64,000 nt of DNA from contig CP029329.1 of the NCBI GenBank assembly GCA_003129525.1, positions 3,842,001 to 3,906,000 of the forward strand, in the 5' to 3' direction. Positions 8,553 to 17,355 of the stretch are shown piece by piece; position 1 is the stretch's first letter, and the number at the start of each line of letters is the position of its first letter. Both the position numbers and the translations under genes were made by a program. The notes beneath the pieces were generated by a model. The model was given only the letters and a program-made list of their open reading frames with translations. It was not told where the DNA came from and did not search any database. The stretch comes from Clostridium beijerinckii (GTDB lineage Bacteria; Bacillota; Clostridia; Clostridiales; Clostridiaceae).

Positions 8553-8582
8553 TTGACTATTTATTTATATCTATGCTATAAT
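8553..8582 (+). promoter_or_regulatory. SigA promoter of the Fur-family gene
   Basis: TTGACT (8553-8558), 18-nt spacer, TATAAT (8577-8582); start codon 36 nt downstream after a GAGG site. Confidence 0.85.
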
Positions 8583-8617
8583 TTCTACATAAAACTATTA
8601 TAAGTGAGGTATTTAAA

Positions 8618-9025
8618 ATGGATTATATAGCTTCTATTTTCAAAGAAAAAAAGCTAAAATTAACTCCTCAAAGACTTGCCGTATATAATTATCTAATTAA
8701 TACAACTTCTCATCCTTCAGCTGATATTATATATACAGATATTCATGTCCAGTATCCAACTATGAGCTTAGCTACAGTTTACAAAGCTCTAAAAACATTA
8801 GTTGATGTTGGCTTAATTCAGGAAATAAACGTTGGTGAAGGTAATTTTAGATACGATGGAAATTCTTCTTCACATCCTCATTTACAATGTCTAGGTTGTG
8901 GCAAAGTTAATGATTTTAGAGATTTATCTCTTGACAATCTCAATTCTTTAGCCGAGGAGCATACTGATTATAAAATCATCTCTAATAAAGTTTATTTTTA
9001 TGGTTATTGCACCGATTGTCAATAA
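8618..9025 (+). CDS. Fur-family (PerR-like) transcriptional repressor
   Basis: 135 aa, a little short for the family. The N-terminal winged helix runs from LKLTPQRLAVYNYL to SLATVYKALKTLVDVGLIQEI. Then come the metal-binding features HPHLQCLGCGK (one HxH-like pair and the CxxC), and a C-terminal YFYGYCTDC giving the second CxxC of the structural zinc site. The sequence TPQRxAVxxYL is PerR-like, and a peroxide or metal sensor is the likely role. The gene has its own consensus promoter and terminator and is divergent from the tandem 105-aa genes. Which metal it senses cannot be read from the sequence. Confidence 0.9.
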   Translation: MDYIASIFKEKKLKLTPQRLAVYNYLINTTSHPSADIIYTDIHVQYPTMSLATVYKALKTLVDVGLIQEINVGEGNFRYDGNSSSHPHLQCLGCGKVNDFRDLSLDNLNSLAEEHTDYKIISNKVYFYGYCTDCQ

Positions 9026-9038
9026 AAATTATCTTTTG

Positions 9039-9082
9039 ACTATAATTTTAAATACATGTTTATTTAAAATTATAGTTTTTTT
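9039..9082 (+). terminator. Rho-independent terminator of the Fur-family gene
   Basis: Perfect 16-bp stem (9039-9054 / 9061-9076), 6-nt loop, then a run of seven T. Confidence 0.9.
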
Positions 9083-9150
9083 ATTTTATTACCTCTAGAT
9101 GATTAATATGCACATAACTATTAACATATAATTTATTGAGGTGATACATA

Positions 9151-10077
9151 ATGAAGATCTTAATAATAAATAAAAAACTTTTAGTAAATATACTATTCAG
9201 TATATTATTACTTTTTTTAATTGCAACTCTCCTTTATTTTGTTTCCAATAAATTTAAATATGTTCAAACTATATCTCCAATAAACATTTCTGAGAATAAA
9301 CAATTTGACTTAACAGGTGATGGTAAAAAAGATACTCTACAAATATTAAATTCTCAAAATAAAATTGACTTTATTATAAATTGCTTTGATGATAATTTCT
9401 ATCTTTCTAATCAAGTCGATGATAAACTCCTTTTTACCCCTAATAACCATTGGGAACCAAGAGTTCTTCTTAGTGATATTTCTAGGGATAACATACCTGA
9501 AATTATAATTCAAGGTTCAAAAAATAATAAATGTATTTCCTATGTATTTCATTGGAATAAAAAAAATTTCAATTTAATTTTTTCAAATAATAACAATATT
9601 TTTGGTATACTAGACAGTAAAAATTCTAGGACTCCTAAATGTTATTCAATATCCTCATCTGAAGGACTTACTTCATTAAATAGTTTTATGCTTATTAATG
9701 ATGCAACTTTAGATACTAGCAAAGAAATTTCAACTCTTCCATCATTGGATTCTGTGACACAATTTATAGACATAATTCAACTTCCTTATGTACTTGATGA
9801 TATTCCCGATATTTTTACTTCTTCAATTGATAAAGATAGTTTATCTTTACTTTGGAATTTAGATAAAGAAAATTATTCTTATTCCTTTCAAAATGCTTTT
9901 TTTTATGATTATAAATGGACTGATTCGGGAGATCCTTCATTAATACGATGGAGATTATCTTTCGAAAAAAGTAGTATTAAAGGTGGGGAAAATGATAAAA
10001 CTGAATTACTATTACTAATAGATTTACAAAAAGATGATTCTTCTTATAAAATTAATAACATACAAAAAATCAAATAA
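9151..10077 (+). CDS. Membrane-anchored extracytoplasmic protein with VCBS-like motif
   Basis: 308 aa. A single N-terminal hydrophobic segment (about residues 9-31, with no clear cleavage site) is followed by a soluble domain outside the membrane. FDLTGDGKKDTLQI (~47-60) is a calcium-loop motif like those of VCBS/FG-GAP repeats, and a second, degenerate one, LLSDISRDNIPEIII, lies near residue 108. The rest is polar with many Ser and Asn. GAGGTGATACATA gives a good ribosome binding site. No enzymatic domain recognised. It follows the Fur-family gene but is separated from it by that gene's terminator. Confidence 0.75.
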   Translation: MKILIINKKLLVNILFSILLLFLIATLLYFVSNKFKYVQTISPINISENKQFDLTGDGKKDTLQILNSQNKIDFIINCFDDNFYLSNQVDDKLLFTPNNHWEPRVLLSDISRDNIPEIIIQGSKNNKCISYVFHWNKKNFNLIFSNNNNIFGILDSKNSRTPKCYSISSSEGLTSLNSFMLINDATLDTSKEISTLPSLDSVTQFIDIIQLPYVLDDIPDIFTSSIDKDSLSLLWNLDKENYSYSFQNAFFYDYKWTDSGDPSLIRWRLSFEKSSIKGGENDKTELLLLIDLQKDDSSYKINNIQKIK

Positions 10078-10079
10078 AA

Positions 10080-10290
10080 TTTTAAAGACCGCATAATGCG
10101 GCCTAAAGGGGGATGAGGGGTTACTTAATGAAGTAAACATTTATCCGCTAACTAACTGCTACTAATATGCCAGCCCTTTTAGGTTGGTATATTGGTACTA
10201 AGTTCCTGGACAATGTACCCATTATGGATATAAGTTCAACTAATATTCAGATGGGGATCAAGTTTCACTTATTAATTCATTAAGGTTGTA
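10080..10290 (+). ncRNA. Structured RNA candidate with a predicted loop pseudoknot
   Basis: This stretch is near 40% GC in ~28% GC surroundings and has no open frame. Plus-strand helices: CCGCAT/ATGCGG (10089-10101), TTACTT/AAGTAA (10121-10136), and a 12-bp stem ACTAATATGCCA / TGGTATATTGGT (10161-10172 / 10185-10196) whose G-U pairs favour the plus strand. Its loop (CCCTTTTAGG, 10174-10183) can pair back with CCTAAAGGG (10102-10110). It begins at the 3' end of the preceding gene and fills most of the 396-bp gap. No named family assigned. Confidence 0.5.
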
Positions 10291-10381
10291 AAAGAATATT
10301 TTCTCTATTACATTAATATTATTGACATGTTTTCTTTTTGTATACATACTTTCAAAATTAATTTAGGATTTTAACATATTC

Positions 10382-10456
10382 AAAAAATAATAAGTCAGGG
10401 TGCTAATTTATTTGGTCTTAAAATATAATATCCTTCACGTTTTGACTTATTATTTT
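10382..10456 (-). repeat. Palindrome-ended repeat acting as long-loop terminator
   Basis: The ends AAAATAATAAGTCA and TGACTTATTATTTT enclose ~48 bp. Read on the minus strand, downstream of the Asn-rich gene, the second arm runs into TTATTTTTTG, like a terminator. Related copies lie at 4792-4865 and 17279-17340. Confidence 0.55.
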
Positions 10457-10473
10457 CTTTCATATTATTTGTT

Positions 10474-11022
10474 TTAAATATCTGTAAATTCTCCACTTTT
10501 ATACGCTTCTATAATTTTATCTATAAACTGTATTCTATCAGGATGAGCATAGCTCCTTAATGCCATTAAAAAGTCTAAATTTTCATCATTATCATTAACA
10601 TTAACATTAACATTTTTATTATTAGTACTCTTTTTATTATTTTTATCAACATTTGAACTTACAGTATTTTTTGAGCTAGTATTGTTACTAGGATTTGATT
10701 TCATATTTCGACTAGCATTTGAATACATATTTTTATTAATATCGTTATTTGTACTATTCATATTTCCTTGTGGAAAATTATTATCTAAATTCAAACCCAT
10801 CATTTGAGCTAATGACCCTAGATTTCCAAAATTGAATCCATCGGTATTCATTGAGGATAACATATTGCCCATATTACTCATATCAAAATTTCCACCTAGT
10901 AATCCCATTAATTGCATGGGATCTATGCCAAAAGGGATATTTTTATTATTAGTATTACTATTATTAGTAGTATTGCTATCATTTATTATTGGATTTTGTT
11001 CCCTATGTTTATGCTTAGCCAT
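10474..11022 (-). CDS. Asn-rich low-complexity protein, possibly spore-associated
   Basis: 182 aa. After a basic start (MAKHKHREQN), residues ~15-35 and ~85-148 are Asn/Ser/Lys-rich and probably disordered. They flank a Met/Gly/Leu-rich part (GIDPMQLMGLLGG, NLGSLAQMMGL). The only part that looks folded is the C-terminal ~33 residues (LDFLMALRSYAHPDRIQFIDKIIEAY). I recognise no family. Position beside two high-cysteine coat-like genes on the same strand suggests a spore-coat or late-sporulation role, which is inference only. AGAGGAT lies before the ATG at 11022. Confidence 0.7.
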   Translation of the reverse strand: MAKHKHREQNPIINDSNTTNNSNTNNKNIPFGIDPMQLMGLLGGNFDMSNMGNMLSSMNTDGFNFGNLGSLAQMMGLNLDNNFPQGNMNSTNNDINKNMYSNASRNMKSNPSNNTSSKNTVSSNVDKNNKKSTNNKNVNVNVNDNDENLDFLMALRSYAHPDRIQFIDKIIEAYKSGEFTDI

Positions 11023-11105
11023 TTTTTAATCCTCTCAATTATAATTGCCTCATTTTAATATATGTATTTATATATAAAAATGTTTATATTTTTAAGCATT
11101 TTTTT

Positions 11106-11126
11106 AGAGGGCTTATAAAGCCCTCT
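11106..11126. other. Stem-loop after the 83-aa Cys-rich gene
   Basis: Perfect AGAGGGCTT / AAGCCCTCT stem with a 3-nt loop, 11 bp past the stop. On the minus strand it is followed by A residues rather than U, so it is not a canonical intrinsic terminator; it may act as an RNA 3'-end stabiliser. Confidence 0.5.
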
Positions 11127-11136
11127 ATCAACTATT

Positions 11137-11388
11137 CTAACAGCAACAATTAGATCCTTCGTTTCCAGAACCTAAAAATTTAGAAAAACTTCCACCACAT
11201 AATAAGAATAGTAAAATAATTAAATATGATTTATTACAATTTAATAATCCTGATCCACATGCTATTAGCAGAAATAAGATTGGTGTACATCCACCACCTC
11301 CGAATAGTCCAGAACCACTAGACATTGAATCGTAACAACAGCACTCATCATGTTTCTTTTCACAACAACATTTATTCTTCTTAGACAT
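11137..11388 (-). CDS. High-cysteine, glycine-rich coat-like protein (83 aa)
   Basis: CCC clusters occur at both ends (KKNKCCCEKKHDECCCYD and SNCCC at the C-terminus), with a Gly-rich turn and two hydrophobic stretches (ILFLLIACGSGLL and YLIILLFLLCGG). It shares the CCCEKKHDxCC block with the adjacent 146-aa gene, so the two are related. Such proteins are often labelled chorion-class high-cysteine proteins in clostridia. Disulfide-cross-linked coat or exosporium material is a reasonable inference. A GGAGAGATAAAT site precedes the start. Confidence 0.75.
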   Translation of the reverse strand: MSKKNKCCCEKKHDECCCYDSMSSGSGLFGGGGCTPILFLLIACGSGLLNCNKSYLIILLFLLCGGSFSKFLGSGNEGSNCCC

Positions 11389-11419
11389 ATTTATCTCTCC
11401 TTCCTAAAAATTCTGGATA

Positions 11420-11860
11420 CTAACAACCAATTCCACAACCAATTGGTGATCCGCCTCCGAATCCACCTAAACCACATCCTCCACCAAAGTTGGATTTTCC
11501 ACCACTATTGCAAAGGAATAATATTACTAATAAGAACAAGTATGATGAACAGTTACCTAATCCCCCACCACCATGACTTTCTTTTTTACAGCAACAATCA
11601 TGTTTTTTTTCACAACAGCAGTTATCATATCCGCCTCTTCCATAGTTACCTTTTCCACAACCACAATAAAACAATATTAATAAGATCCAAATCCAGCTTC
11701 CAAATCCACATCCGCCAGCAGCTCCTTGGCCAAAACCACCTGGAAAACATCCATTTCCTTGTCCTCCGAAGTTTGACCCGCAATCACAACTGTTAGACAT
11801 TGAATTAGAGCAATCGTCATCGCATGAATTTAAACCATTTAGGATATCATTCATCTCCAT
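11420..11860 (-). CDS. High-cysteine, glycine-rich coat-like protein (146 aa)
   Basis: Two half-repeats are visible: each has a Gly/Cys-rich segment followed by a hydrophobic stretch (WIWILLILFYCGCG near 55-68; YLFLLVILFLCNSGG near 106-120). A CCCEKKHDCCC block shared with the downstream 83-aa gene lies between them. Chorion/HCB-13-like composition. It has a GGAGGAATAAAT ribosome binding site and probably forms an operon with the 83-aa gene 31 bp away. The internal duplication suggests that the 83-aa gene arose from one half. Function inferred from composition only. Confidence 0.75.
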   Translation of the reverse strand: MEMNDILNGLNSCDDDCSNSMSNSCDCGSNFGGQGNGCFPGGFGQGAAGGCGFGSWIWILLILFYCGCGKGNYGRGGYDNCCCEKKHDCCCKKESHGGGGLGNCSSYLFLLVILFLCNSGGKSNFGGGCGLGGFGGGSPIGCGIGC

Positions 11861-12022
11861 ATTTATTCCTCCTTGGAAATATTTTTTTCTTTTTTATATT
11901 ATATATTATTCCCATTCAGAATTTTTGACACATTTATTATGGATATATTGCAAATATAATTTTTTTTAAATATATCACTAGAAATTAAAGTATAATTTCT
12001 AATAAATAAAACTACCTTTAAC

Positions 12023-12061
12023 AGAAAATTACCCCCTACAGATTGTAGAGGGTAATTTTCT
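12023..12061. terminator. Terminator downstream of engB
   Basis: An 18-bp stem with one mismatch (AGAAAATTACCCCCTACA / TGTAGAGGGTAATTTTCT) lies 77 bp past the engB stop, with T-rich flanks on both strands. Confidence 0.8.
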
Positions 12062-12137
12062 ATTTTTATTACCAATAGGAAAGGAAATATTAATTCAAAT
12101 ATACTATCATACTAACTTGTTATTTTTTGAATATCCT

Positions 12138-12734
12138 TTAATCTAAATCAGTTGCAAATTCTAAGAAAAGATTATCAATAAGCTCATCGCTTCCATTTCT
12201 ATTTAAAGATGAAAAAAAGTATAACTTGTCCTCTGCATTTAATTTTAATGTTTCTTTTATCACCTTTTCACTCTTTTTCAAATCATTTTTTGTAAGTTTA
12301 TCGCTTTTTGTTCCAACAACTACAACATTATATCCAAAATGTCTAAACCATTCATTCATCATTATATCATCACCCGATGGTTTATGTCTTGAATCCACAA
12401 GCAATACAACTCGTTTTAATTGTTCTCTATTGGTTAAATACATCTCAACTGTTTTTCCCCAACTGTCTTTTTCGGATTTTGATACTTTTGCATATCCATA
12501 TCCAGGCAAATCCACTAAATAAAAATCATTATTTATAAGAAAAAAGTTGACTAATCTTGTTTTTCCAGGCGTTTGACTAACTTTTGCTAATTTTTTTCTG
12601 TTTGTCAAAGAATTTATTATCGAACTTTTTCCTACATTAGATCGTCCAACAAAAGCAACTTCAACTCTATTGTCTAACGGATATTGTTCTCTTTTTACTG
12701 CTGAGGTAATAAATTCTGATTGTTTAATTCTCAT
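12138..12734 (-). CDS. engB: Ribosome-biogenesis GTP-binding protein EngB/YsxC
   Basis: TRAFAC-class GTPase needed for late 50S subunit assembly. 198 aa from ATG 12734, chosen because GGAGAGG sits 6 nt upstream; a TTG five codons earlier is unlikely. G1 GRSNVGKSS (30-38), G3 DLPGYG, G4 GTKSD and the final FFSSL G5-like motif are present. The start lies inside the end of lon (overlap 12724-12734), so translation is coupled. The lon-engB order matches Bacillus lonA-ysxC. Confidence 0.96.
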   Translation of the reverse strand: MRIKQSEFITSAVKREQYPLDNRVEVAFVGRSNVGKSSIINSLTNRKKLAKVSQTPGKTRLVNFFLINNDFYLVDLPGYGYAKVSKSEKDSWGKTVEMYLTNREQLKRVVLLVDSRHKPSGDDIMMNEWFRHFGYNVVVVGTKSDKLTKNDLKKSEKVIKETLKLNAEDKLYFFSSLNRNGSDELIDNLFLEFATDLD

Positions 12735-15054
12735 TAGTATCCTCTCCAATTAACGCATTTTTTAATACCTCATTTATTTCTTTAGCAGAAATAATATTCA
12801 AACTTTTCCTGATTGAATTTGGTATCTTATCTATATCTTTCTCATTTTCCTTTGGAATTATTATAGTATCTACTCCAGCTCTAAATGCAGCTAAAGACTT
12901 TTCCTTTAATCCTCCAATAGGTAATACTCTACCTGTTAATGTGACTTCTCCAGTCATAGCTACATTGTGCTTAACCTTTTTACCTGATAACGCCGAAACA
13001 AGTGCTGTTACCATTGTAACTCCTGCTGATGGACCGTCTTTAGATACAGCACCTTCTGGTGCATGTATGTGAATATCTTTTTCTTTATAAAAAGCTTCAT
13101 TAATTCCAAATTTAACAGCATTAGCTCTAACATAACTATACGCAGTTTTTGCTGATTCTTGCATAACAGTTCCAAGCTTACCTGTAAGTTCTAGTTTGCC
13201 TGTACCTGACATAACCATAGCTTCTATAGGAAGAGTATCTCCTCCATAGGCTGTCCATGCCATTCCCGTTACCACTCCAACCTTATCCACCTTATCAATT
13301 TTATCAAAATCAAAGATTCTCTTACCTAAGAATTCTTCAATTTTATCATTATTTATATCAAATTCCTTTTTCCCTTGCTTTAACATCTCTGCTAATGCTT
13401 TTCTTATAAGTGAACTTAACTTTCTTTCTAATCCACGCACACCAGATTCTCGTGTATATCCTTCTATAACTTCTTTAATAGAAGAATCTTCTATTTTAAT
13501 TTTATTAGGTGCTATATCTAGTTCTTTAAATATCTTAGTTAATAAATGATTTTTCGCTATATGGAACTTTTCTTCATAAGTATATCCTGATACTTCTATA
13601 ATTTCCATTCTATCTAATAGTGGTCTTGGTATAGTTTCTAAAGTATTTGCTGTTGCTATAAACGTAACCTTTGACAAGTTCATCGGAACCTCTAAATAGC
13701 TATCTCTAAATGTTTTGTTTTGTTCACTATCCAATATTTCTAATAAAGCATCAGATGGATCACCATTATAGCTTGAATTAATCTTATCTATTTCATCAAA
13801 AAGCATAAGTGGATTCATAGATTTTGCTTCCTTCATTGCATAAACAATTCTTCCTGGAATTGCACCAATATACGTCTTTCTATGCCCTCTAATTTCAGCT
13901 TCATCTTTCATTCCGCCAAGAGATATTCTCGTATACTTTCTATTAATAGCATGAGCTATAGATTTTGCTATAGATGTTTTTCCGACACCAGGAGGACCAA
14001 CTAGACAAAGAATCGGACCTTTTTGAGATTTACTAAATTGCTTTACAGCTAAATACTCTATAATTCTATCTTTTACATCCTCTAATCCATAATGTTCATT
14101 ATCTAAAATTTCTCTTGCTTTAATGACATCAATACTTTCCTTTGTGTACTTACCCCAAGAAATATCTAATACCCAATCTAAATAAGCTTTAATAACATTA
14201 CCTTCGGATGATGTAGCACTCATATTCTTAAGTCTTGATAATTCATAGCTAACTTTATCTTTAACTTCCTTAGTAAGCTTTGCTTTCTCAATTCTTTCTT
14301 CATATTTTGCTATTTCCTTCTTTTCTTCATCATCGTCTCCCAATTCTTCTTGAATTGCCCTTATCTGTTCTCTTAAATAAAATTCTTTTTGTTCCTTTGC
14401 AACAGTATTCTTGACTTTATCAGCAATCTTTTTTTGAATTTTTGCTATAGAGATTTCTATTTTAACTCGTTCTAAAACCATCTCTATTCTTTTTGTCAAG
14501 TTAACAGTTTCTAACACTTCTTGCTTTAACTTTTCATCCGTAATAGAATAAGAAGCTACCATATCTGTAAAGTTGCTTGGTTCTTCTGAAGAATTTATTA
14601 ATTTAACAATCTCTCCATAATTCTCTTCATTAAGCTTTAATAATTTTTTAAATTCTTTATCTAAATACTTAACATAAGCATCTAATTCTTCATTATTAAC
14701 TACTTTATTACTTAATTTTTCTACTGAAACCTTTATATAATCCTCTTCATCCTCTATATACTTAACTATTTTACCTCTTTCTTGACCTTCTACAAGAACT
14801 CTAATAGTATTATCTGACATTTTGAGAATTTGCTTTATTTTACATATAGTTCCAATCGAATAGATTTCATCTTGATTAGGTTCTTCTACTACAGAATTTT
14901 TTTGACCTACAAGAAAAATTTCTTGTTCATCTAACATAGCTTGTTCAATAGCTGCTGTAGATTTTTCTCTTCCCACATCAAAATGTACCACTACATTAGG
15001 AAAAACAGTTAATCCTCTTAAAGGAATTAGTGGAATTGTATATAACTTTTTCAT
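12724..15054 (-). CDS. lon: ATP-dependent protease La (LonA)
   Basis: Cytosolic AAA+ serine protease degrading misfolded and regulatory proteins. 776 aa: N-terminal substrate domain starting [14 protein letters not shown], coiled-coil region ~200-290, Walker A GPPGVGKT (353-360), Walker B LFDEIDK, and the C-terminal protease domain with catalytic Ser in SKDGPSAG and Lys in the following [14 protein letters not shown] block. Start uncertain: ATG 15054 has GGGGGG 10 nt upstream; ATG 15072 with AAGGTG is the alternative and adds six residues. It has its own SigA promoter at 15105-15133, separate from lonB. Confidence 0.96.
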   Translation of the reverse strand: MKKLYTIPLIPLRGLTVFPNVVVHFDVGREKSTAAIEQAMLDEQEIFLVGQKNSVVEEPNQDEIYSIGTICKIKQILKMSDNTIRVLVEGQERGKIVKYIEDEEDYIKVSVEKLSNKVVNNEELDAYVKYLDKEFKKLLKLNEENYGEIVKLINSSEEPSNFTDMVASYSITDEKLKQEVLETVNLTKRIEMVLERVKIEISIAKIQKKIADKVKNTVAKEQKEFYLREQIRAIQEELGDDDEEKKEIAKYEERIEKAKLTKEVKDKVSYELSRLKNMSATSSEGNVIKAYLDWVLDISWGKYTKESIDVIKAREILDNEHYGLEDVKDRIIEYLAVKQFSKSQKGPILCLVGPPGVGKTSIAKSIAHAINRKYTRISLGGMKDEAEIRGHRKTYIGAIPGRIVYAMKEAKSMNPLMLFDEIDKINSSYNGDPSDALLEILDSEQNKTFRDSYLEVPMNLSKVTFIATANTLETIPRPLLDRMEIIEVSGYTYEEKFHIAKNHLLTKIFKELDIAPNKIKIEDSSIKEVIEGYTRESGVRGLERKLSSLIRKALAEMLKQGKKEFDINNDKIEEFLGKRIFDFDKIDKVDKVGVVTGMAWTAYGGDTLPIEAMVMSGTGKLELTGKLGTVMQESAKTAYSYVRANAVKFGINEAFYKEKDIHIHAPEGAVSKDGPSAGVTMVTALVSALSGKKVKHNVAMTGEVTLTGRVLPIGGLKEKSLAAFRAGVDTIIIPKENEKDIDKIPNSIRKSLNIISAKEINEVLKNALIGEDTNEN

Positions 15055-15104
15055 ATTACTATTTCCCCCCATATCATAATCACCTTATTTATTTTGACTT
15101 ATCT

Positions 15105-15133
15105 AGTATACACATAATAAATAATTTTTTCAA
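15105..15133 (-). promoter_or_regulatory. SigA promoter of lon-engB
   Basis: Minus strand: TTGAAA (15128-15133), 17-nt spacer, TATACT (15105-15110). The 15055-15385 gap otherwise holds only the lonB terminator and AT-rich sequence. Confidence 0.75.
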
Positions 15134-15333
15134 TGATTCTTAAGATAAAAAACTTACTATTATAGTATACTTTTTACAAAATAAGTAAAAACAAATCATT
15201 TGCACTTTTAAATTTATTATAATAAGTTTTTATCAAACTATTTTTTACAAATTTAATAAAAGCAGATTTTTTGAATTATCTATTATAACATATATATTAA
15301 TATTAAAAAGAAAAAGTGTGTAATAAAAATTTC

Positions 15334-15362
15334 AATGGACAATCCATAGTTAATTGTCCATT
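15334..15362 (-). terminator. lonB terminator
   Basis: AATGGACAAT / ATTGTCCATT, a 10-bp stem with a 9-nt loop 24 bp after the lonB stop. On the minus strand it is followed by GAAATTTTTATT. Confidence 0.75.
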
Positions 15363-15385
15363 CTACATTTTCTGAAACAATTTCT

Positions 15386-17062
15386 TTAATTTTTTAAAAT
15401 ATTATTTCCTTCAGCCGATAATATTTCTCTATCATTTTCACTAATAATATTTTCTTCCTCTATAGCAACTTTAATTACATCTCTTAAGTTTCTTACTGAG
15501 ATTATATCTATTTCGCATATTTCATTTAATACTTCATCATAATTTTCTTCTGGAATAATAACAATGTGCGCACCGCCTTTATAAGCTGCAGATATCTTTG
15601 CTTTTACCCCTCCTATAGCTTTTACAGATCCTAGTATACTTATTTCTCCTGTCATTGCAACAAATCTATTTACTTTTTGCTTTGTTATTGCACTATATAT
15701 AGCTGTTGCAATACTTATTCCTGCAGATGGTCCATCAACTGGCATCCCTCCTGGAATATTTACATGTATATCATATTTATCAGTACACAAATCAAATAAA
15801 TTATCTAAAGCAGTTAATACGTTTTGTACCGATGAATAAGCAGTACTTTTCATCTTAATTTTTTTATTATTATTAGTTATTTCTTCTTCCTCAACTATTC
15901 CTGTTATCTTAAGTTCTCCTCTTCTTTCCTTAACCTTTTTACAACTAACTTCAAGAGGCATTAACATTCCTACATTGGCTCCATATACTGCTAATCCATT
16001 AACAACTCCGATTTTAGATTTAGATGAAATTTTATTGCATATTATCTTATTATATTGACCATTCTCTAATACCCACTTAATATCATCTAATGTTATTTCT
16101 TTCCTATCCTCATTGATTGCAATCCCAGATGCTAATTGTATTAAGTTTATTACTTCCCTACCATTCGTACAATACTTACTTACCTCTTCAACTCCTTCTT
16201 TCATAATTCTTAGTCCAACCTTATTAACAGAATTTATTGCGATAACTTTTATTTCTTCAGGTAATAAAGCTCTAAAAAATACTTCAACGCATCTTGATCT
16301 TATAGCGGGTATTATATCCTGTGGAGATCTCGTTGTAGCTCCAATTAATCTAAAATCTGCTGGAAGCCCATTTTCAAATACTTCCTTTATATATTTGGGC
16401 ATATTAGCATCTTCTGAACTATAATATGAACTATCCAAAAACACTTTTCTATCTTCTAATACCTTTAAAAGTTTATTTAATTCAATTGGATGAAGTTCAC
16501 CGATTTCATCTAGAAATAAAAGTCCACCATGAGCTTTAGTAACTGCTCCTGCTTTTGGTTGTGGAATCCCTGCTACCCCTAGTGAACCAGCTCCTTGATA
16601 TATTGGATCATGCACTGAACCTATAAGTGGGTCTGCAATTCCTCGTTCATCAAATCTTAAAGTTGTTGCATCCAATTCAACAAATTTTGCTTTATCTGCA
16701 AAAGGTGACAAATTTGATTTTCTAGCTTCTTCTAATACTAACCTAGCTGCTGCTGTTTTTCCTACTCCTGGTGGTCCATAAATAATAACATGTTGTGGAT
16801 TTGGACCACACAATGCAGCCTTTAATGCTTTTATACCTTTTTCTTGGCCTATTATTTCTTCAAAGGTTGAAGGTCTACTCTTTTCTGTTAAAGGTTCTGT
16901 TAAACTTATTTGTCTAAGTTTATTTAAATTATCTAGCTCTTTTGTATTTTCTCTATCAATTACAATACTTCTACTTTTTTGTGGTTTATTTATTGAATTA
17001 AACATGACATAAACCATAAGAATTAATATTACTATTTGGAAAACAATTAATATATTTGTCAT
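15386..17062 (-). CDS. lonB: LonB-type membrane-tethered ATP-dependent protease
   Basis: 558 aa. An N-terminal membrane segment (residues ~4-22) takes the place of the LonA N-domain. Then Walker A GPPGVGKT (96-103), a Walker B-like LLFLDEIGEL, a sensor region, and a protease domain with GMPVDGPSAGISIA (catalytic Ser) and the Lys-containing GSVKAIGGVKAKISAA. In Bacillus LonB is forespore-specific (SigF); a sporulation role is therefore likely but not shown here. It lies between clpX and lon on the same strand, with a terminator on each side, so it appears to be its own unit. Confidence 0.93.
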   Translation of the reverse strand: MTNILIVFQIVILILMVYVMFNSINKPQKSRSIVIDRENTKELDNLNKLRQISLTEPLTEKSRPSTFEEIIGQEKGIKALKAALCGPNPQHVIIYGPPGVGKTAAARLVLEEARKSNLSPFADKAKFVELDATTLRFDERGIADPLIGSVHDPIYQGAGSLGVAGIPQPKAGAVTKAHGGLLFLDEIGELHPIELNKLLKVLEDRKVFLDSSYYSSEDANMPKYIKEVFENGLPADFRLIGATTRSPQDIIPAIRSRCVEVFFRALLPEEIKVIAINSVNKVGLRIMKEGVEEVSKYCTNGREVINLIQLASGIAINEDRKEITLDDIKWVLENGQYNKIICNKISSKSKIGVVNGLAVYGANVGMLMPLEVSCKKVKERRGELKITGIVEEEEITNNNKKIKMKSTAYSSVQNVLTALDNLFDLCTDKYDIHVNIPGGMPVDGPSAGISIATAIYSAITKQKVNRFVAMTGEISILGSVKAIGGVKAKISAAYKGGAHIVIIPEENYDEVLNEICEIDIISVRNLRDVIKVAIEEENIISENDREILSAEGNNILKN

Positions 17063-17216
17063 ATTTTTTAAATATATTTATAAGTAATAATATGTTATGT
17101 ATTTTTCTATATTTTATTATTATTAATTTAAATATACTTTTCCTCCTTCTATTTTTATTATTACTATTATTTGCTTATGCTTACAAATATATTCTTAATT
17201 TATAAAAAATATTAAA

Positions 17217-17265
17217 ATAACCCCATCATTTAATTATTTTTACATAAATTAAATGATAGGGTTAT
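17217..17265 (-). terminator. Terminator of clpP-clpX
   Basis: A 19-bp stem with one mismatch (17217-17235 / 17247-17265); on the minus strand followed by TTTTAATATTTTTT. Confidence 0.8.
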
Positions 17266-17278
17266 ATAAGTGATGTTC

Positions 17279-17340
17279 AAAAAAATAACAAGTCTTAATA
17301 AATAAAAATTTAAGTCACATCTTTTGCTTATTATCTTCTT
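17279..17340 (-). repeat. Palindrome-ended repeat after clpX
   Basis: On the minus strand AAGATAATAAG is followed ~40 nt later by CTTGTTATTTTTTTG. Same family as 4792-4865 and 10382-10456. The U-rich end suggests it helps terminate clpX transcripts. Confidence 0.5.
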
Positions 17341-17355
17341 TAATCTGCTATTAGT

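Noticed and set aside
11350-11796. 148-codon plus-strand frame rich in His, Ile and Asn
   Set aside because: It is the opposite strand of the Gly/Cys-rich coat-like genes; composition follows from their codons and there is no ribosome binding site.
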